Of a DNA stretch of 64,000 nt, positions 8,495-17,979 are shown one piece after another. The notes beneath the pieces are model-generated. The model was given only the letters and a program-made list of their open reading frames with translations, was not told the origin of the DNA and did no database searches. The DNA is taken from the NCBI RefSeq assembly GCF_032121415.1, contig NZ_CP135079.1:4836001-4900000 (forward strand), read 5' to 3'. Positions within the stretch are counted from its first letter, which is position 1. Each line of letters opens with the position of its first letter. The translations under genes were made by a program, and so were the position numbers. Origin of the DNA: Streptomyces parvus (GTDB taxonomy: Bacteria > Actinomycetota > Actinomycetes > Streptomycetales > Streptomycetaceae).

Positions 8495-9385
8495 TCATGC
8501 GGGCAGCGGACGAGCCTGTTCCGGGTCGTTCAGCGGGGCGAGCAGATCGCCGTGCAGGTCCAGCCGGGCGGCCATGTCCGCGGCGCGGAACACCAGGGCC
8601 CCGGCCTCCCGGCACCCCGCGATCTCGTCCCAGGTGACGGGGGCCGAGACGGTGGGCTCGGGCCGGGCGCGCAGGGTGTAGGGCGTGGCGGTCGTCTTCG
8701 ACGCGGAGTTCTGGCTGAAGTCGACGAACACCTTGCCCGGCCGCAGGGCGCGCTTCATCCGGTGCAGCGCGAGCGCCGGCAGGGCCTCCTCCGCCTCCAC
8801 GGCGAGCCGCTTCGCGTACGCGGACACCTCCCCGGACGGCGTGGGCTCCAGCGGAACCAGCAGATGCATCCCCTTGGACCCGGACGTCTTCCCGTACGCC
8901 GCCAGCCCGTCGCCCGCGAGCCGCTCCCGCAGCCAGAGCGCCACCGCGCAGCACTCCACGACGGTCGCGGGGGAGCCGGGGTCCAGGTCGAAGACCATGC
9001 GGTCGGCGATCCCCGGGGCGCCCGTGCGCCACTGCGGGGTGTGGAACTCCACCACCAGGTTCGCCGCCCACATCAACGAGGCCAGATCGCGCACGACCAC
9101 CTGCCGGGCGCCCTGGTCCTCGCTCCGGGGGACCGGGGTGGTCTCCACCCAGGCGGGTGTACCGGGTGGCGGATTCTTGGTGAAGAAGAGCTGGCCGCCC
9201 GGCCCGTCCGGATACCGCAGGAAGGACACGGGACGCTCGGCCAGCTGGGGCAGGATCACGCTGCCCACGGTGGCCGCGTAGTAGTGCAGCACCTCGCCCT
9301 TGGTCGTTCCCGTGGCGGGATACAGGACCTTGTCGAGATTGCTGAGCGAGATCCGTCGCCCCTCCACCTCGGTGTTCGGCGTCAT
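8495..9385 (-). CDS. ligD: LigD-type NHEJ polymerase/primase
   Basis: A 296-residue stand-alone polymerase domain of the bacterial non-homologous end-joining ligase D, an archaeo-eukaryotic primase fold that fills and extends DNA ends. The metal-binding D-L-D-P-G motif (about 164-168) and the K-T-S-G-S-K-G-M-H nucleotide-binding motif are intact, as is the H-T-P-Q-W region. Ligase and phosphoesterase domains are absent, so sealing must come from a separate ligase. It is divergent from ku with 78 bp between them, which fits joint function. The ATG at 9385 has no purine-rich ribosome site, so the transcript may be leaderless. Confidence 0.93.
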   Translation of the reverse strand: MTPNTEVEGRRISLSNLDKVLYPATGTTKGEVLHYYAATVGSVILPQLAERPVSFLRYPDGPGGQLFFTKNPPPGTPAWVETTPVPRSEDQGARQVVVRDLASLMWAANLVVEFHTPQWRTGAPGIADRMVFDLDPGSPATVVECCAVALWLRERLAGDGLAAYGKTSGSKGMHLLVPLEPTPSGEVSAYAKRLAVEAEEALPALALHRMKRALRPGKVFVDFSQNSASKTTATPYTLRARPEPTVSAPVTWDEIAGCREAGALVFRAADMAARLDLHGDLLAPLNDPEQARPLPA

Positions 9386-9463
9386 ACGATAAGAGTCACA
9401 CGAAATCAGGCCAAAGCATCCTTATTCACCACAGAGTCCTGCACGGTCGACAAGGGGTGAACG

Positions 9464-10567
9464 GTGAGGTCCATATGGAACGGCGCGATCTCCTTCGGGC
9501 TGGTCAGCATCCCGATCAAGCTGGTCAACGCCACCGAGAACCACTCGATCCACTTCCGCCAGATCCACCTCCCCGACGGTGGCCGGATCCGGTATCGCAA
9601 AGTCTGTGAACTGGACGAGGAAGAGGTCTCCGGCGGCGAGATCGGCAAGGCGTACGAGGACGCCGACGGCACGATGATCCCGATCACCGACGAGGATCTC
9701 GCCCAGCTCCCGCTGCCCACCGCGAAGACCATCGAGATCGTCGCCTTCGTGCCCGCGGACCAAATCGACCCGCTCCAGATGGACGCGGCGTACTACCTCT
9801 CCGCCAACGGCGTACCCGCCGCCAAGCCGTACACCCTGCTCCGCGAGGCCCTCAAGCGCAGCAACAAGGTCGCCGTCGCCAAGTACGCCCTGCGCGGCCG
9901 CGAACGGCTCGGCATGCTCCGCGTGGTGGACGACGTGATCGCCATGCACGGACTGCTCTGGCCCGACGAGATCCGCGCCCCCGGGGGCGTCGCGCCGGAC
10001 GGCGACGTCACGGTGCGCGACGCCGAACTCGACCTGGCGGACGCCCTGATGGACACCCTCGGCGAGGTCGACATGGACAGCCTCCACGACGACTACCGGG
10101 AGGCGGTGGAGGAGCTCATCGCGGCGAAGGCGGCCGGCGAGACCGTGCGCCCGGCCGAGTCCGGGGATGCCGGCGGCGGCAAGGTCATCGACCTGATCGC
10201 GGCCCTGGAGAACAGCGTGCGGGCGGCGAAGAAGTCCCGGGGCGAGGAGGGGGCCGGGGCGGCGGACGAGGGCGAGATGGCCGCCGTGCACCCCATCAAG
10301 AAGACGTCCGGAAAGTCGTCGGCGTCGGGGAAGCCGTCCACGCGGACAACGAAGAAGAGCTCCCCGGCAACGAAGAGGTCCACCCCCAAGTCCACCGGCG
10401 CCAAGAAGTCCACGTCGGCGACGAAGAAGTCCACGTCGGCGACGAAGTCCACCGGAAGCCGGTCGACCGCGAAGAAGACGGCGACGAAGACGGCGGCGAA
10501 GAAGACCTCGTCGAGCGGCACCGGGACGAAGAAGACGGCATCGTCCCGCAAACGCGCCTCGGCCTGA
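9464..10567 (+). CDS. ku: Ku DNA end-binding protein with long basic tail
   Basis: Bacterial Ku homologue that threads onto double-strand breaks and recruits LigD-type enzymes. The Ku core begins at once (S-I-W-N-G-A-I-S-F-G at residues 3-12) and spans about 1-255. The remaining ~110 residues are a Lys/Ser/Thr/Ala-rich, histone-H1-like tail with repeated K-K-S-T-S-A-T units, an extension typical of actinomycete Ku that adds DNA affinity. Start is GTG at 9464 with an AGGGG ribosome site. Neighbour: the divergent LigD polymerase. Confidence 0.95.
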   Translation: MRSIWNGAISFGLVSIPIKLVNATENHSIHFRQIHLPDGGRIRYRKVCELDEEEVSGGEIGKAYEDADGTMIPITDEDLAQLPLPTAKTIEIVAFVPADQIDPLQMDAAYYLSANGVPAAKPYTLLREALKRSNKVAVAKYALRGRERLGMLRVVDDVIAMHGLLWPDEIRAPGGVAPDGDVTVRDAELDLADALMDTLGEVDMDSLHDDYREAVEELIAAKAAGETVRPAESGDAGGGKVIDLIAALENSVRAAKKSRGEEGAGAADEGEMAAVHPIKKTSGKSSASGKPSTRTTKKSSPATKRSTPKSTGAKKSTSATKKSTSATKSTGSRSTAKKTATKTAAKKTSSSGTGTKKTASSRKRASA

Positions 10568-10629
10568 CCGGGGTTGCCGGCCCCCGCCCCTGCTCCCCGC
10601 TGTCCGACGCCCCCCGTACGCTACGGCCC

Positions 10630-12447
10630 ATGAGCGAAGAGGTCCCCTCGGGGCGGGTGATCGACGGCCGTTTCACGTTGGTCGAGCGGCTCGGCAGCGG
10701 CGGCATGGGCATGGTCTGGCGGGCCCGCGACGAGGCGCTCCACCGCGATGTCGCGCTCAAGGAGGTGCGGCCCCCGGACCCGGCGCTCGCGGAGTACGAC
10801 CCCGAGGGCGCCCGCACCCTGCGCGCCCGGGTGCTCCGTGAGGCCCGCGCCCTGGCCCGGGTCGACCACCCCAACGTGGTCACCGTCCACCACATCGTGG
10901 ACCCCGGCGAGGACGGCTACCCGTGGATCGTGATGGAGCTGGTGGCCGGCTCCTCCCTGCACGACCGGCTCTCCACCGGCCCCATGGAGCCCGCCGACGC
11001 CGCCGGGCTGGGGCGCGGCATCCTCTCCGCCCTCCGCGCCGCCCACGCGGCCGGGATCCAGCACCGGGACGTCAAGCCCGCCAACGTCCTGCTGCGACCC
11101 GACGGCCGCCCCGTCCTCACGGACTTCGGCATCGCCGCCATCCGCGAGTCGACCAGCCTGACCATGACGGGCGCCCTCATCGGCTCGCCCGACTACATAG
11201 CCCCCGAGCGCATCCGGGGCACCGAGGGCGACCCGTCCTCCGACCTCTGGTCGCTCGGCATGATGCTGTACGTGGCCGTCGAGGGCCGCCACCCGCTGCG
11301 CCGGGCCACCACCCTTGCCACGCTGGCCGCCGTGCTCGACGAGGAGATCCCGCCACCGGTACGGGCCGGGGCCCTCGCTCCGGTGCTGAGCGCGCTCCTC
11401 ACCCGGGACATCCCGGCCCGCCCGGACGCGGAAACCCTCGACCGGATGCTCGCCGAGGCCGCCCGGGGCGTCGGTGGCGCGCCCCCGACGCCCACGGAGC
11501 CCGTAAGGGAACGGCCCGCCTCCGCGCACCCCGGGCCCGTACACGCCGCGCCCACGCAGTCGGCCGCCACACCGCCGCCCCGCCCGGGGCCAGGGCCCGC
11601 GTCCCACGCGCCCTTCGGGTCACCGGTGGCCGACCGAGAGCGTCCGGCACCTGCCCGGGCCGGCGGATCCGCGGCTCCCGAGGACCGCGTCCCGACGGGC
11701 TACGGCACCCCGCCCCCCGTTTCCGGCACCGCCTCGCGGGAGAGCGGCCGCCGCACCGAGCGCCGGGTCTGGCGGATCAGCGCCGCGTCGTCCGTCGTCT
11801 CGGCCGTGGTGATCGCGGGCACCATCCTCTGGACCACCGGCGCCTTCTCCTCCAAGGGCTCCGACAGCGACGACCGCCCGCGCGACCGCGCGAGCGCACC
11901 GCGGGTCTCGGCCCCGGCGCCGGACCCGGTCGCCGACGGTTCCGACGACACCGGGGCGTCCGGCGCGTCCGACGAGAAGGACGTACCGGCGGCGGCGAAC
12001 CTCCTGACCCCGGAGGGGGCGCGGACCGCGATCGAGGCGCTGAAGCCGCTCATGGGCGGAACGAAGGTCACCGACTTCACGCTCTACGGCGAACACGCCT
12101 CCGCCGAGGCGCCCCTGAAGTCCAACGCCGCGCTGTACGACCGCTTCAGCTACCGCGACGGCCGGGCGAAGAACGACGACATGGGCGGCACCCTGATGTC
12201 CGGGTCCACGACGGTCGACCTGGACTCCGTGGACTGGGACGCGCTGCCCGCCCTGCTGAAGACGGCGGAGAAGACGCTCAACGTGGATGCCCCGGAGAGC
12301 AGTTACGTGATCGTGGACCCCTCCTCGCCCTTCCACGGCGACCGCCCGGTGCTGCGCGTGTACGTCTCCGACTCGCACGGCGGCGCCTTCCTCACCGCCG
12401 GACTGGACGGCCGGGTCATCGAGACGAACCCGCGCCCCAAGGGCTGA
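10630..12447 (+). CDS. Transmembrane Ser/Thr protein kinase
   Basis: A 605-residue Hanks-type kinase. It has the glycine loop G-S-G-G-M-G, ATP-binding Lys44, catalytic loop H-R-D-V-K-P-A-N with Asp147, and D-F-G at 165-167. The catalytic domain ends near residue 275. A Pro/Ala-rich juxtamembrane linker and one membrane helix (about 383-402) follow, then a Ser/Asp-rich extracellular segment and a small unknown domain (about 455-605). There are no PASTA repeats, so it is not the PknB type. No ribosome site precedes the ATG. A TACGCT hexamer ends 7 nt before it, suggesting a leaderless message. The last 32 bp overlap the 3' end of the opposing membrane-protein gene. Confidence 0.93.
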   Translation: MSEEVPSGRVIDGRFTLVERLGSGGMGMVWRARDEALHRDVALKEVRPPDPALAEYDPEGARTLRARVLREARALARVDHPNVVTVHHIVDPGEDGYPWIVMELVAGSSLHDRLSTGPMEPADAAGLGRGILSALRAAHAAGIQHRDVKPANVLLRPDGRPVLTDFGIAAIRESTSLTMTGALIGSPDYIAPERIRGTEGDPSSDLWSLGMMLYVAVEGRHPLRRATTLATLAAVLDEEIPPPVRAGALAPVLSALLTRDIPARPDAETLDRMLAEAARGVGGAPPTPTEPVRERPASAHPGPVHAAPTQSAATPPPRPGPGPASHAPFGSPVADRERPAPARAGGSAAPEDRVPTGYGTPPPVSGTASRESGRRTERRVWRISAASSVVSAVVIAGTILWTTGAFSSKGSDSDDRPRDRASAPRVSAPAPDPVADGSDDTGASGASDEKDVPAAANLLTPEGARTAIEALKPLMGGTKVTDFTLYGEHASAEAPLKSNAALYDRFSYRDGRAKNDDMGGTLMSGSTTVDLDSVDWDALPALLKTAEKTLNVDAPESSYVIVDPSSPFHGDRPVLRVYVSDSHGGAFLTAGLDGRVIETNPRPKG

Positions 12448-14068
12448 GCGCCGGCTGGACCGGGTCCGGGAGCAGCGGCAGGTCCAGATCGAACGGGCTC
12501 CGCTCGATGACGTAGGTGCAACTGGTGTAGGTGTAGCCCGGCTGGACCTTCGTCCCGGAGGAGTAGCTGTCCACCCGGGCGGTCGCGCCCGTGCCGTGCT
12601 TGTAGAGGAAGTGGTACTCCCCGGCGGGCAGGTGGAGCCGGGCCTTCGGGTAGTTCCTGCTACTCGCCTTGCAGGCCCGCCGCGGGCCTTCGGAGGCGCT
12701 GTACCGCTCGCAGCCCGCGCACGCCTTCAGCGTGACGGTGCCGGTGACGGGCCCGGTGTAGAGGACCTCGACCGTGTTCGGCGCGTCATTGCTGATGACC
12801 AGCTCCATGCGGGCCCCGCCGGGCCGCTTCGACGGCGGCAGCCGCTTGCCCGCGGCCGACCGGTCGTCGGCTATCTCCGCGGCTATCGCGATGTTCCGCG
12901 CCTGCCGCGCCCGCCCGTCGCTCTTGTACGTCCGTGCGAAATCGGTCAGCGTCGTGCGCGCGGCACCGAACTTCTCGTCCTCGAACTGGTCGACCCCGCA
13001 GGCGTACACCCCGTCCACGACCCCCTTGTCGGCGTCGGCGCGCAACGTCTTCACGCTGTCGGCGGGAAGCCGCGACGCGGTGGCGCCGAGGCCGCGCAGC
13101 ACCTCGGTGGCCGTGCACGGCTCGGCCCCCTTCAACGCCGCGACCTGGTCCTTGATCCGCTCGTCGATCGCGGGCGCGACGCGGCGCGCGGAGGCGGATT
13201 CGGGAAACGTACGCAACAACTCGCCCAGTTCATCACCGCCGTCCCCGCCACTGCCGCCCCCCGCCCCGCCCAGACGCGAGACGCCGCACGCGTAGAGCGA
13301 CTCGGCGAGCGGAGTGTCGGGCCAGGCGGCCAGGTCACCCAGCAGCTTCTTGTCCACCGAGTCCGGCAGCGTCCGCAGATACGTCAACGGCGCGACGGCC
13401 TCGCAGTGCAACTTCTTCGCGTACGGGGCGGAGACGGCGTCGTAGTACGCCTTCAGCCGGTCCGGGACGAGCTTCGCGGCCCGGGACCCGGGATGGTCGT
13501 CGCCGAGCGCGCGATAGACGTCGAGGGCTTTCCCGTACTCGCCCTTCGCCGTTCCGAACGGCTGCCGCGAGGCGGTGGCGACCCGCTCGTCCCCGGCCTC
13601 CAGCCGCTCCAGCAGCATCTGTTCCCGCGCCTCGTCCCGCGCGGAGCCGTACACCGCGGCCCCGCCCGCCGGCACGGCCAGCAGCACCACGCCCAGCCCG
13701 ACCGCCAGCCCGGGCCGCCACGCCCCGCCCACCGCCGTACGCCGGGCGATCCGCCCCCCGTCGACGGCGGCGAGCATCAGGACGAGCAGATACCCGACGA
13801 GCACACCCGCGGGCACCCCGTCCGGATCGGCGGGCAGCGCCACCCACAGCAGCACCGCCGTGGCCCCCCAGCACACCGCGGCCCGCCCCCAGCGCCCCAG
13901 GAGGGCGTAACCGAGCCCGAGCCCGGTCAGGTTGGGCAACGCGGCCGCGGCCGCCCGCAACGACGCGCCGGGCGGCGGAGGCCCGACGGACGGCGCGTGA
14001 GAAGGCGGAGGCGGCACGGCCCCGTCGGCCCCGTACCCCGCAACGCCGTAGCGATCACCGGACTCCAT
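12416..14068 (-). CDS. Membrane protein with large extracytoplasmic domain, unknown function
   Basis: A 550-residue protein. The Pro-rich N-terminus is followed by about four hydrophobic helices (about 38-155). A long mostly helical region contains three similar modules of the type C-G-V-S/D ... L-L-R-T-F/L (around residues 205, 260 and 330), which look like degenerate repeats with single Cys residues. A C-terminal beta-rich domain (about 420-550) has a C-x-x-C and a further Cys pair. I do not recognise a family. ATG at 14068 is preferred over an upstream in-frame start because GGGGGA precedes it. The 3' end overlaps the kinase gene tail to tail, so the pair may be co-conserved or mutually antisense. 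Confidence 0.7.
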   Translation of the reverse strand: MESGDRYGVAGYGADGAVPPPPSHAPSVGPPPPGASLRAAAAALPNLTGLGLGYALLGRWGRAAVCWGATAVLLWVALPADPDGVPAGVLVGYLLVLMLAAVDGGRIARRTAVGGAWRPGLAVGLGVVLLAVPAGGAAVYGSARDEAREQMLLERLEAGDERVATASRQPFGTAKGEYGKALDVYRALGDDHPGSRAAKLVPDRLKAYYDAVSAPYAKKLHCEAVAPLTYLRTLPDSVDKKLLGDLAAWPDTPLAESLYACGVSRLGGAGGGSGGDGGDELGELLRTFPESASARRVAPAIDERIKDQVAALKGAEPCTATEVLRGLGATASRLPADSVKTLRADADKGVVDGVYACGVDQFEDEKFGAARTTLTDFARTYKSDGRARQARNIAIAAEIADDRSAAGKRLPPSKRPGGARMELVISNDAPNTVEVLYTGPVTGTVTLKACAGCERYSASEGPRRACKASSRNYPKARLHLPAGEYHFLYKHGTGATARVDSYSSGTKVQPGYTYTSCTYVIERSPFDLDLPLLPDPVQPALSPWGAGSSR

Positions 14069-14464
14069 AACGGTCCCCCACCGCCGAGCCGACAAAGTCA
14101 CCGGGAATCTGCCCGGAGGCGGAACCTCTCACGCATGACGGGCCACGCATTCTCCCTCCCTGCACCACATCGCTCGGTGGCCTATGTGGCGAAACGCCCT
14201 CTCCGTTACGGGAGTTGAGGGGAAGGGCTCCAGGGATTGCACCCGAACGAGTGAGCCTGTTCGGATCATCGGGCCGTTGTTCTGTGCCATGATCGCAGAG
14301 CCGGAAAGTCGGCGGTCAAACCCCCAACCAGCACTGTGCAGAAGGAAGTTGTCACACGCATGTGGAAAATTCTTCAGTGGATGTGGTGACCCCGCGCGGT
14401 CCTGTGGGCCACGTCACCAGCGGTTGATCCACACCGCCGATACGGACCGGCCCCCGGGCGCACC
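14069..14464. other. Intergenic region with no supported gene
   Basis: 396 bp between the 5' end of the membrane-protein gene and the 3' end of the SARP regulator gene, both on the minus strand. It should contain the promoter of the former and the terminator of the latter, but I see no convincing hairpin or promoter. A 9-codon Trp-rich reading frame at 14360-14389 (plus strand) is discussed among the rejected items. Confidence 0.5.
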
Positions 14465-17400
14465 TCAGGCGCCGGTCCCTCTCGCTTTCTCCAGCAGCAG
14501 ACGCCGCAGGCTCTCCGCCTCCGCCTCGGAGCCCAGGCTCCGGTACACCTCCTCCGCCCTCCGCGCGTATTCCAGGGCCGGTTCACTGCGATGCGTGATC
14601 AGCGCCGTATGCGCGAGCCCCGCCAGCGCCCGTGCCGCCGTGGGACGCGATCCCGTGCGCTCGGACAGGGCGAGCGCCTGCTCGTAGACCTCCATGGCCA
14701 CGTCCGGCCGGCCCGCGGATCGGTGCGCGTCGGCCATGCCCAGCAGGGCCCGGGCGCGCTCGTAGGCGCTGTCGATCCTCCGCGCCACCTCCTCCGCCAG
14801 CGTGAAGTGCAGCAGCGCCCCCTCGCCGTCGCCGTTCGCGGCCTGGGCCGTGCCGAGACTGATCAGGGCGTTCGCCTCGCCCAGCGCGTCCCCCCGGGCG
14901 CGGTGGCTCTCCAGCGACCGCCGGAACCCCTCCAGCGCCCGCGGCGTGTCTCCCATCGCCTGGTACACGGCGCCGAGGTTCGTCTCCAGGATGGCCAGCT
15001 CCTGCGCTCCGCTGTGCAGGCGTGCCAGCACCTTCGACCGCTCCAGGTGGTCGTGGGCGCGCTCGATACGGCCCTGGATCCGGTGGACCTCGCCGATGTT
15101 GTTGTGCGCGCGGATCTGCCCCAGCAGGTCCCCGGTGTCCTCGTGGATGTGCAGCGTCAGGCGCGCCCGGCCGAGCGCCTCGTCGTACCGGCCCTCGTGG
15201 AACAGCGCCGCCCCCTCGACGTTCAGGCAGTCCGCCTCGCCGTGCCGGTCGCCCAGATCGCGGTAGAGCGCCAGTGCCCGCGCCACCATGCGCAGCGCCG
15301 GGCCGGTGTGTCCGGCGGCCAGGTGAGCGCGGCTGGCCTGGAGTGAGCTGTCGGCGCACCCCGCCGGGTCCTTCAGGTCCTGGAACAGCGCCAGCGCCTC
15401 GCCCGCGCAGCTCAGCGCCTCCCCGGGCCCCGACTGCGCCAGCACCTCCGCCGCCTCCACCAGCGTCTGTGCCAGCAGGACCGGGTTGCCCCGGGAGCGC
15501 AGCGCCTCCACCGCCGCCCCGTACAGCTCGTTGGTGATGTCCCAGCTGCCCCAGATCCTGAGTGAGGGGGCGAGCGCGTGCGGGAAGAGCGCCGCGTGCT
15601 CCGGATCCTCCGCGGCCGCCGTGCGGGCGGCTGCCATCAGGTTGGCCCGCTCGGCTCCCAGCCAGGCCGTCGCCTCCCGGGCGTCGCCGAACTCGGCCGC
15701 GTACACCGACAGATGCGCGGGCTCAAGGGCCCTGCGGCGCGGGTGGGTGAGGCGGTGGGCCCGGTACGCGGAGCCGAGGCAGTACCCGAGGAGCCGTCCG
15801 ACGGCAGCGCCGCGCGCCTCCTGCGGCTCCTCGACGGTGCACATGCGCAAGGCGAACGCCCGAGTGAGGTCGTGCAGCTGGTAACGGCCGAGGGACGGTT
15901 CGGTCAGCAGATGGCCGTCCAGCAGTTCCTCGATACCGCGCCCGACGTCCCCGGCGCCGCCGGGCCCGGGCGAGCTCCCGGACAGAGCGGCCGCGGCCGC
16001 CGCCGTGATGTCGGGCCCGGGGTGCAGCGCGAGCAGCCGCAGCAGGCGGCGGGTGGCGGCCGTCAGCTCCGCGTACGAGAAGCGGAACGCCGAGACGAAC
16101 ACCTCCTCGTCGAGGCCGTCCAGGGGGTCGCTCGACTGCGCGAGGCGCTCCAGGAGATGGCGCAGGTCCCAGATCTCCCGGTGCCGGAAGCGGCCCGCGA
16201 GCAGCGTCGTGGCCAGCGGATGCCGGCCGCAGGCGTCCACCAGCAGCTCCAGCGCCTCCGGGTCGTGGGAGGTCCGGGCGGCGCCCGCGATCCGGCTGAA
16301 CAGGGCCGCCGCCTCCCGGGCCGACAGCGCGTCCACCGGCACGGAGACGGCCCCGTCCAGCGCGGAGAGCCGGTTGCGGCTCGTCACGATCGCCAGGCAT
16401 CCGGGCGATCCGGGCAGCAGCGGGCGCACCTGCGCGGCGTCCCGGGCGTTGTCGAGCACGACCAGCACCCGGTGGCGCGCGGTCCACTCCCGCCACGCGG
16501 CCGCCCGCCCGTCGAGGGTGTCCGGCAACGCCTCGCCGGTACCGGCGGCCTGCAGCAGCAGGGCCAGCGCCTCGGCCGGATCGACGGGCCGCCGTCCGCT
16601 GAACCCGTGCAGATCGACGTACAGCTGACCGGCCGGGTAGTCCTCGGCCAGCCGGTGCGCGGCGTGTACCGCCAGCGCGGTCTTGCCGATGCCGGGCATC
16701 CCGTGGAGCACGGCGAGCGGCAGGGCGTACCCGTCGGCGCCGGCGATCCCTTCGCGCAGAAGCGCCAACTCGTCGGCCCGGCCGGTGAAGTCCCGTGTGT
16801 CGCGCGGCAGGTTGTTGCGGCCCGGATGGCACGAGGCGGGCTGCGCGGCCGGGGCGGCGCTGGGTGTCGGGGGAGTGGCGGCTCCCGGGGCGACGCCGGA
16901 CGCCGGGGCGGGGGGACTGACGGTGACCATTTCCGTCCGGGGCCCGGACAGACCCTGGTCCTGCTCCAGGATGCGCTGGTGCAGCGCCCGCAGATCGGGC
17001 CCCGGCTCCATGCCCAGCGCCTCCCGCAGGCGGGCGTGCGTCATGCGGTAGAGCTCCAGCGCCTCGCTGTGCCGGCCGCTGCGGTGCAGCGCCAGCATCA
17101 GGGAGCCGACCACCCCCTCCGCCAGCGGGCTCTCCGCCGCCAGCTCCCGCAGTTCGCCGATGAGATCGGCGTGCCGCCCCAGCTCCAGCTCCAGCCGGAT
17201 GCGCTCCTCCCGGACGTGGCGGTGGTCCTCCACCAGCCGCGCCCGCACCGACGCCGCCCACTCGCCGGAGCTCTCGGTGAGCGGTTCGCCCCGCCACATG
17301 CTCTCGGCGGTCCGCAGCAGCCCGATCGCCCAGTCCGTGCGGCCCTGCTCCGCCGCCAGGGCGGCCTCGGAGCGGAACCGCTGGAAGCGGATCAGGTCCA

Positions 17401-17701
17401 GATCGTTCCGGTCGCGCATCCGGAGCCGGTACAGCCGGGGCTGCACGAGGTCCACCCGTACGAGCGGTCCCACGGCGTGGTCCAGACGCCGCCGGAGCTT
17501 GGAGAGATAGGCCTGGAGTGTGGCGGGCCCTTTGGGAGGCGGCTCGTCGCCCCAGACCCGCTCCATCAACGTGTCCACGGCGACCGGCTCTCCGCGCGCG
17601 TGTACCAGAACCGCGAGCACACAGCGCTGTTTCACCGAACCGAGCATGTGCTGCTGGTCTCCGTGCCACAGTTCCAGAGGTCCCAGAGCAAGAAGATCCA
17701 T
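14465..17701 (-). CDS. AfsR/SARP-family transcriptional regulator (BTAD - NB-ARC - TPR)
   Basis: A 1078-residue regulator. An OmpR-like winged helix (about 1-95) and bacterial transcriptional activator domain (about 96-245) come first. A Pro/Ala linker leads to an NB-ARC/STAND ATPase whose P-loop G-M-P-G-I-G-K-T lies near residues 331-340 and whose Walker B (V-L-V-V-L-D-N-A) is near 410. A C-terminal array of TPR repeats (about 700-1070) completes it. This is the AfsR architecture: such proteins activate secondary-metabolite or developmental genes by binding 11-bp-spaced heptamer repeats. ATG at 17701 is chosen for the GGGGAG ribosome site. It is divergent from the GT-B-like gene, and the shared spacer holds a fitting heptamer array, so that operon is a plausible target. 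Confidence 0.93.
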   Translation of the reverse strand: MDLLALGPLELWHGDQQHMLGSVKQRCVLAVLVHARGEPVAVDTLMERVWGDEPPPKGPATLQAYLSKLRRRLDHAVGPLVRVDLVQPRLYRLRMRDRNDLDLIRFQRFRSEAALAAEQGRTDWAIGLLRTAESMWRGEPLTESSGEWAASVRARLVEDHRHVREERIRLELELGRHADLIGELRELAAESPLAEGVVGSLMLALHRSGRHSEALELYRMTHARLREALGMEPGPDLRALHQRILEQDQGLSGPRTEMVTVSPPAPASGVAPGAATPPTPSAAPAAQPASCHPGRNNLPRDTRDFTGRADELALLREGIAGADGYALPLAVLHGMPGIGKTALAVHAAHRLAEDYPAGQLYVDLHGFSGRRPVDPAEALALLLQAAGTGEALPDTLDGRAAAWREWTARHRVLVVLDNARDAAQVRPLLPGSPGCLAIVTSRNRLSALDGAVSVPVDALSAREAAALFSRIAGAARTSHDPEALELLVDACGRHPLATTLLAGRFRHREIWDLRHLLERLAQSSDPLDGLDEEVFVSAFRFSYAELTAATRRLLRLLALHPGPDITAAAAAALSGSSPGPGGAGDVGRGIEELLDGHLLTEPSLGRYQLHDLTRAFALRMCTVEEPQEARGAAVGRLLGYCLGSAYRAHRLTHPRRRALEPAHLSVYAAEFGDAREATAWLGAERANLMAAARTAAAEDPEHAALFPHALAPSLRIWGSWDITNELYGAAVEALRSRGNPVLLAQTLVEAAEVLAQSGPGEALSCAGEALALFQDLKDPAGCADSSLQASRAHLAAGHTGPALRMVARALALYRDLGDRHGEADCLNVEGAALFHEGRYDEALGRARLTLHIHEDTGDLLGQIRAHNNIGEVHRIQGRIERAHDHLERSKVLARLHSGAQELAILETNLGAVYQAMGDTPRALEGFRRSLESHRARGDALGEANALISLGTAQAANGDGEGALLHFTLAEEVARRIDSAYERARALLGMADAHRSAGRPDVAMEVYEQALALSERTGSRPTAARALAGLAHTALITHRSEPALEYARRAEEVYRSLGSEAEAESLRRLLLEKARGTGA

Positions 17702-17847
17702 AACGCTCCCCCGGACAGGTGCACCACTTCCTGCCGCCACCGGCAGCCTCCGCACGTCTGTGCGGAACAGTCCACTGTTCCCTGAGCCACCGGCTCGGAC
17801 CAGAGCGCACAGGGGGCGTGAGCGGGGCGCATGGCGCGGCGCTTTTC

Positions 17848-17887
17848 CCCTGCAGTTGGAAGGCAGGATTCCTGCAAGCCGCCTGTC
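17848..17887 (+). promoter_or_regulatory. SARP-box-like heptamer direct repeat
   Basis: Four heptamers at exact 11-bp spacing: CCCTGCA, GAAGGCA, TCCTGCA, GCCTGTC, each separated by 4 bp. Three share the CCTG(C/T) core. SARP activators are known to bind heptameric direct repeats with 11-bp periodicity. The array lies between the SARP gene and the divergent GT-B-like gene, about 93 bp before the latter's start. A -10 box at the canonical distance is not obvious. Confidence 0.45.
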
Positions 17888-17979
17888 CACATCGGTGGGC
17901 AGATGCGTCCCGGGCCGCCATCAGGAGCGGCCTCCGCGGGCCCCTCGGTCCGCGGCGACGGAAACGGGGACTGATTCGG

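Noticed and set aside
14360..14389. A 9-codon reading frame M-W-K-I-L-Q-W-M-W on the plus strand with GAAGGAAG upstream, resembling a Trp-rich leader peptide
   Set aside because: No gene follows on the plus strand that it could attenuate, the ribosome-site spacing is long, and no attenuator hairpins are visible.
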